A DNA stretch of 42,048 nt, from NCBI GenBank assembly GCA_903875135.1, contig CAIQUZ010000054.1, forward strand, positions 1 to 42,048. The letters run 5' to 3'. The position numbers and the translations under genes were made by a program. Below, piece by piece: positions 41,848 to 42,048 of the stretch. Below the pieces are notes generated by a model. It had not been told where the DNA came from, searched no databases, and worked only from the letters and a program-made list of their open reading frames with translations. Source of the stretch: an uncultured beta proteobacterium (GTDB lineage Bacteria; Pseudomonadota; Gammaproteobacteria; Burkholderiales; Burkholderiaceae). Position 1 is the stretch's first letter. Each line of letters opens with the position of its first letter.

Positions 41848-42048
41848 TTATTTATTATTTGCTGCAATTGAATTTGATGTTGCCGCGATAGAGCTCAACT
41901 GACCAGTTAAATAACTAGAAGTTGAATTTAAGGTTGCAATTGTCGAATCAAGCGCTGTGTACGTTGCCTGATATTGTTTTTGCAACATTGCTAAATGAAC
42001 ATTCATTTGTGCTTTTTGTTTGTCGATTTGCGCTATCGAATTATTCAA
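41848..42048 (-). CDS. fliD: Flagellar cap protein FliD, C-terminal end (partial)
   Basis: Only the last 66 codons are inside the window; the frame continues past the edge. The part seen is a Gln-rich helix (QKAQMNVHLAMLQKQYQATY) followed by a Ser/Thr/Asn/Ala-rich tail (LNSTSSYLTGQLSSIAA), typical for the FliD C-terminus that enters the filament tip. Position before fliS and fliT supports the call. Confidence 0.85.
   Translation of the reverse strand: MNNSIAQIDKQKAQMNVHLAMLQKQYQATYTALDSTIATLNSTSSYLTGQLSSIAATSNSIAANNK

Overview
The window looks like chromosomal DNA of a low-GC betaproteobacterium of the order Burkholderiales, most like Polynucleobacter. This is inferred from gene content: Bug-type (TTT) binding protein, the ccmABCDEFGHI order, the selD/mnmH pair, a fliD-fliS-fliT-fliK-flhB-like block, AT-rich spacers and very tight gene packing. 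No sequence search was possible. There is no tRNA, rRNA, CRISPR array, insertion sequence or phage gene, and no recognisable transcription-factor gene.

Layout. 1-6041 is a mixed block: the N-terminal part of a DUF748/AsmA-like envelope protein, a small unknown ORF with its own terminator and a CRP-like palindrome upstream, a hotdog thioesterase, a periplasmic parvulin-type isomerase, a COG2509 FAD-dependent dehydrogenase and a nitronate monooxygenase. 6184-10378 is a four-gene operon: a DctP-like binding protein with no signal peptide, a beta-hydroxyacid dehydrogenase, a muconate-cycloisomerase-type enolase-superfamily enzyme and a Gfo/Idh/MocA oxidoreductase. It runs head-on into a complete branched-chain-type ABC importer (10383-15026, minus strand).

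15027-26311 is a catabolic region. A 340-bp regulatory gap with a perfect 15-bp hairpin separates the importer from an unusual SDR. A minus-strand acyl-CoA block follows (CoA-transferase, crotonase, 3-hydroxyacyl-CoA dehydrogenase). Next comes a seven-gene plus-strand operon: SMP-30 lactonase, mandelate-racemase-type enzyme, Ldh2 dehydrogenase, TTT binding protein, LeuC-like and LeuD-like hydratase subunits, and an isocitrate-lyase-family lyase. The order suggests import and oxidation of a hydroxy or sugar acid, then hydration and retro-aldol cleavage of a dicarboxylate. The substrate is unknown, and this operon is the best candidate for an undescribed pathway.

26312-34574 begins with a degenerate-looking 460-bp stretch and a BchO-type alpha/beta hydrolase, followed by the full system I cytochrome c maturation operon. 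34673-39574 holds a cupin, an MFS transporter, selD and mnmH (2-selenouridine tRNA modification) and a second beta-hydroxyacid dehydrogenase. 39692-42048 is a flagellar block on the minus strand: FlhB-C-terminal-like protein, FliK, FliT, FliS and the end of FliD.
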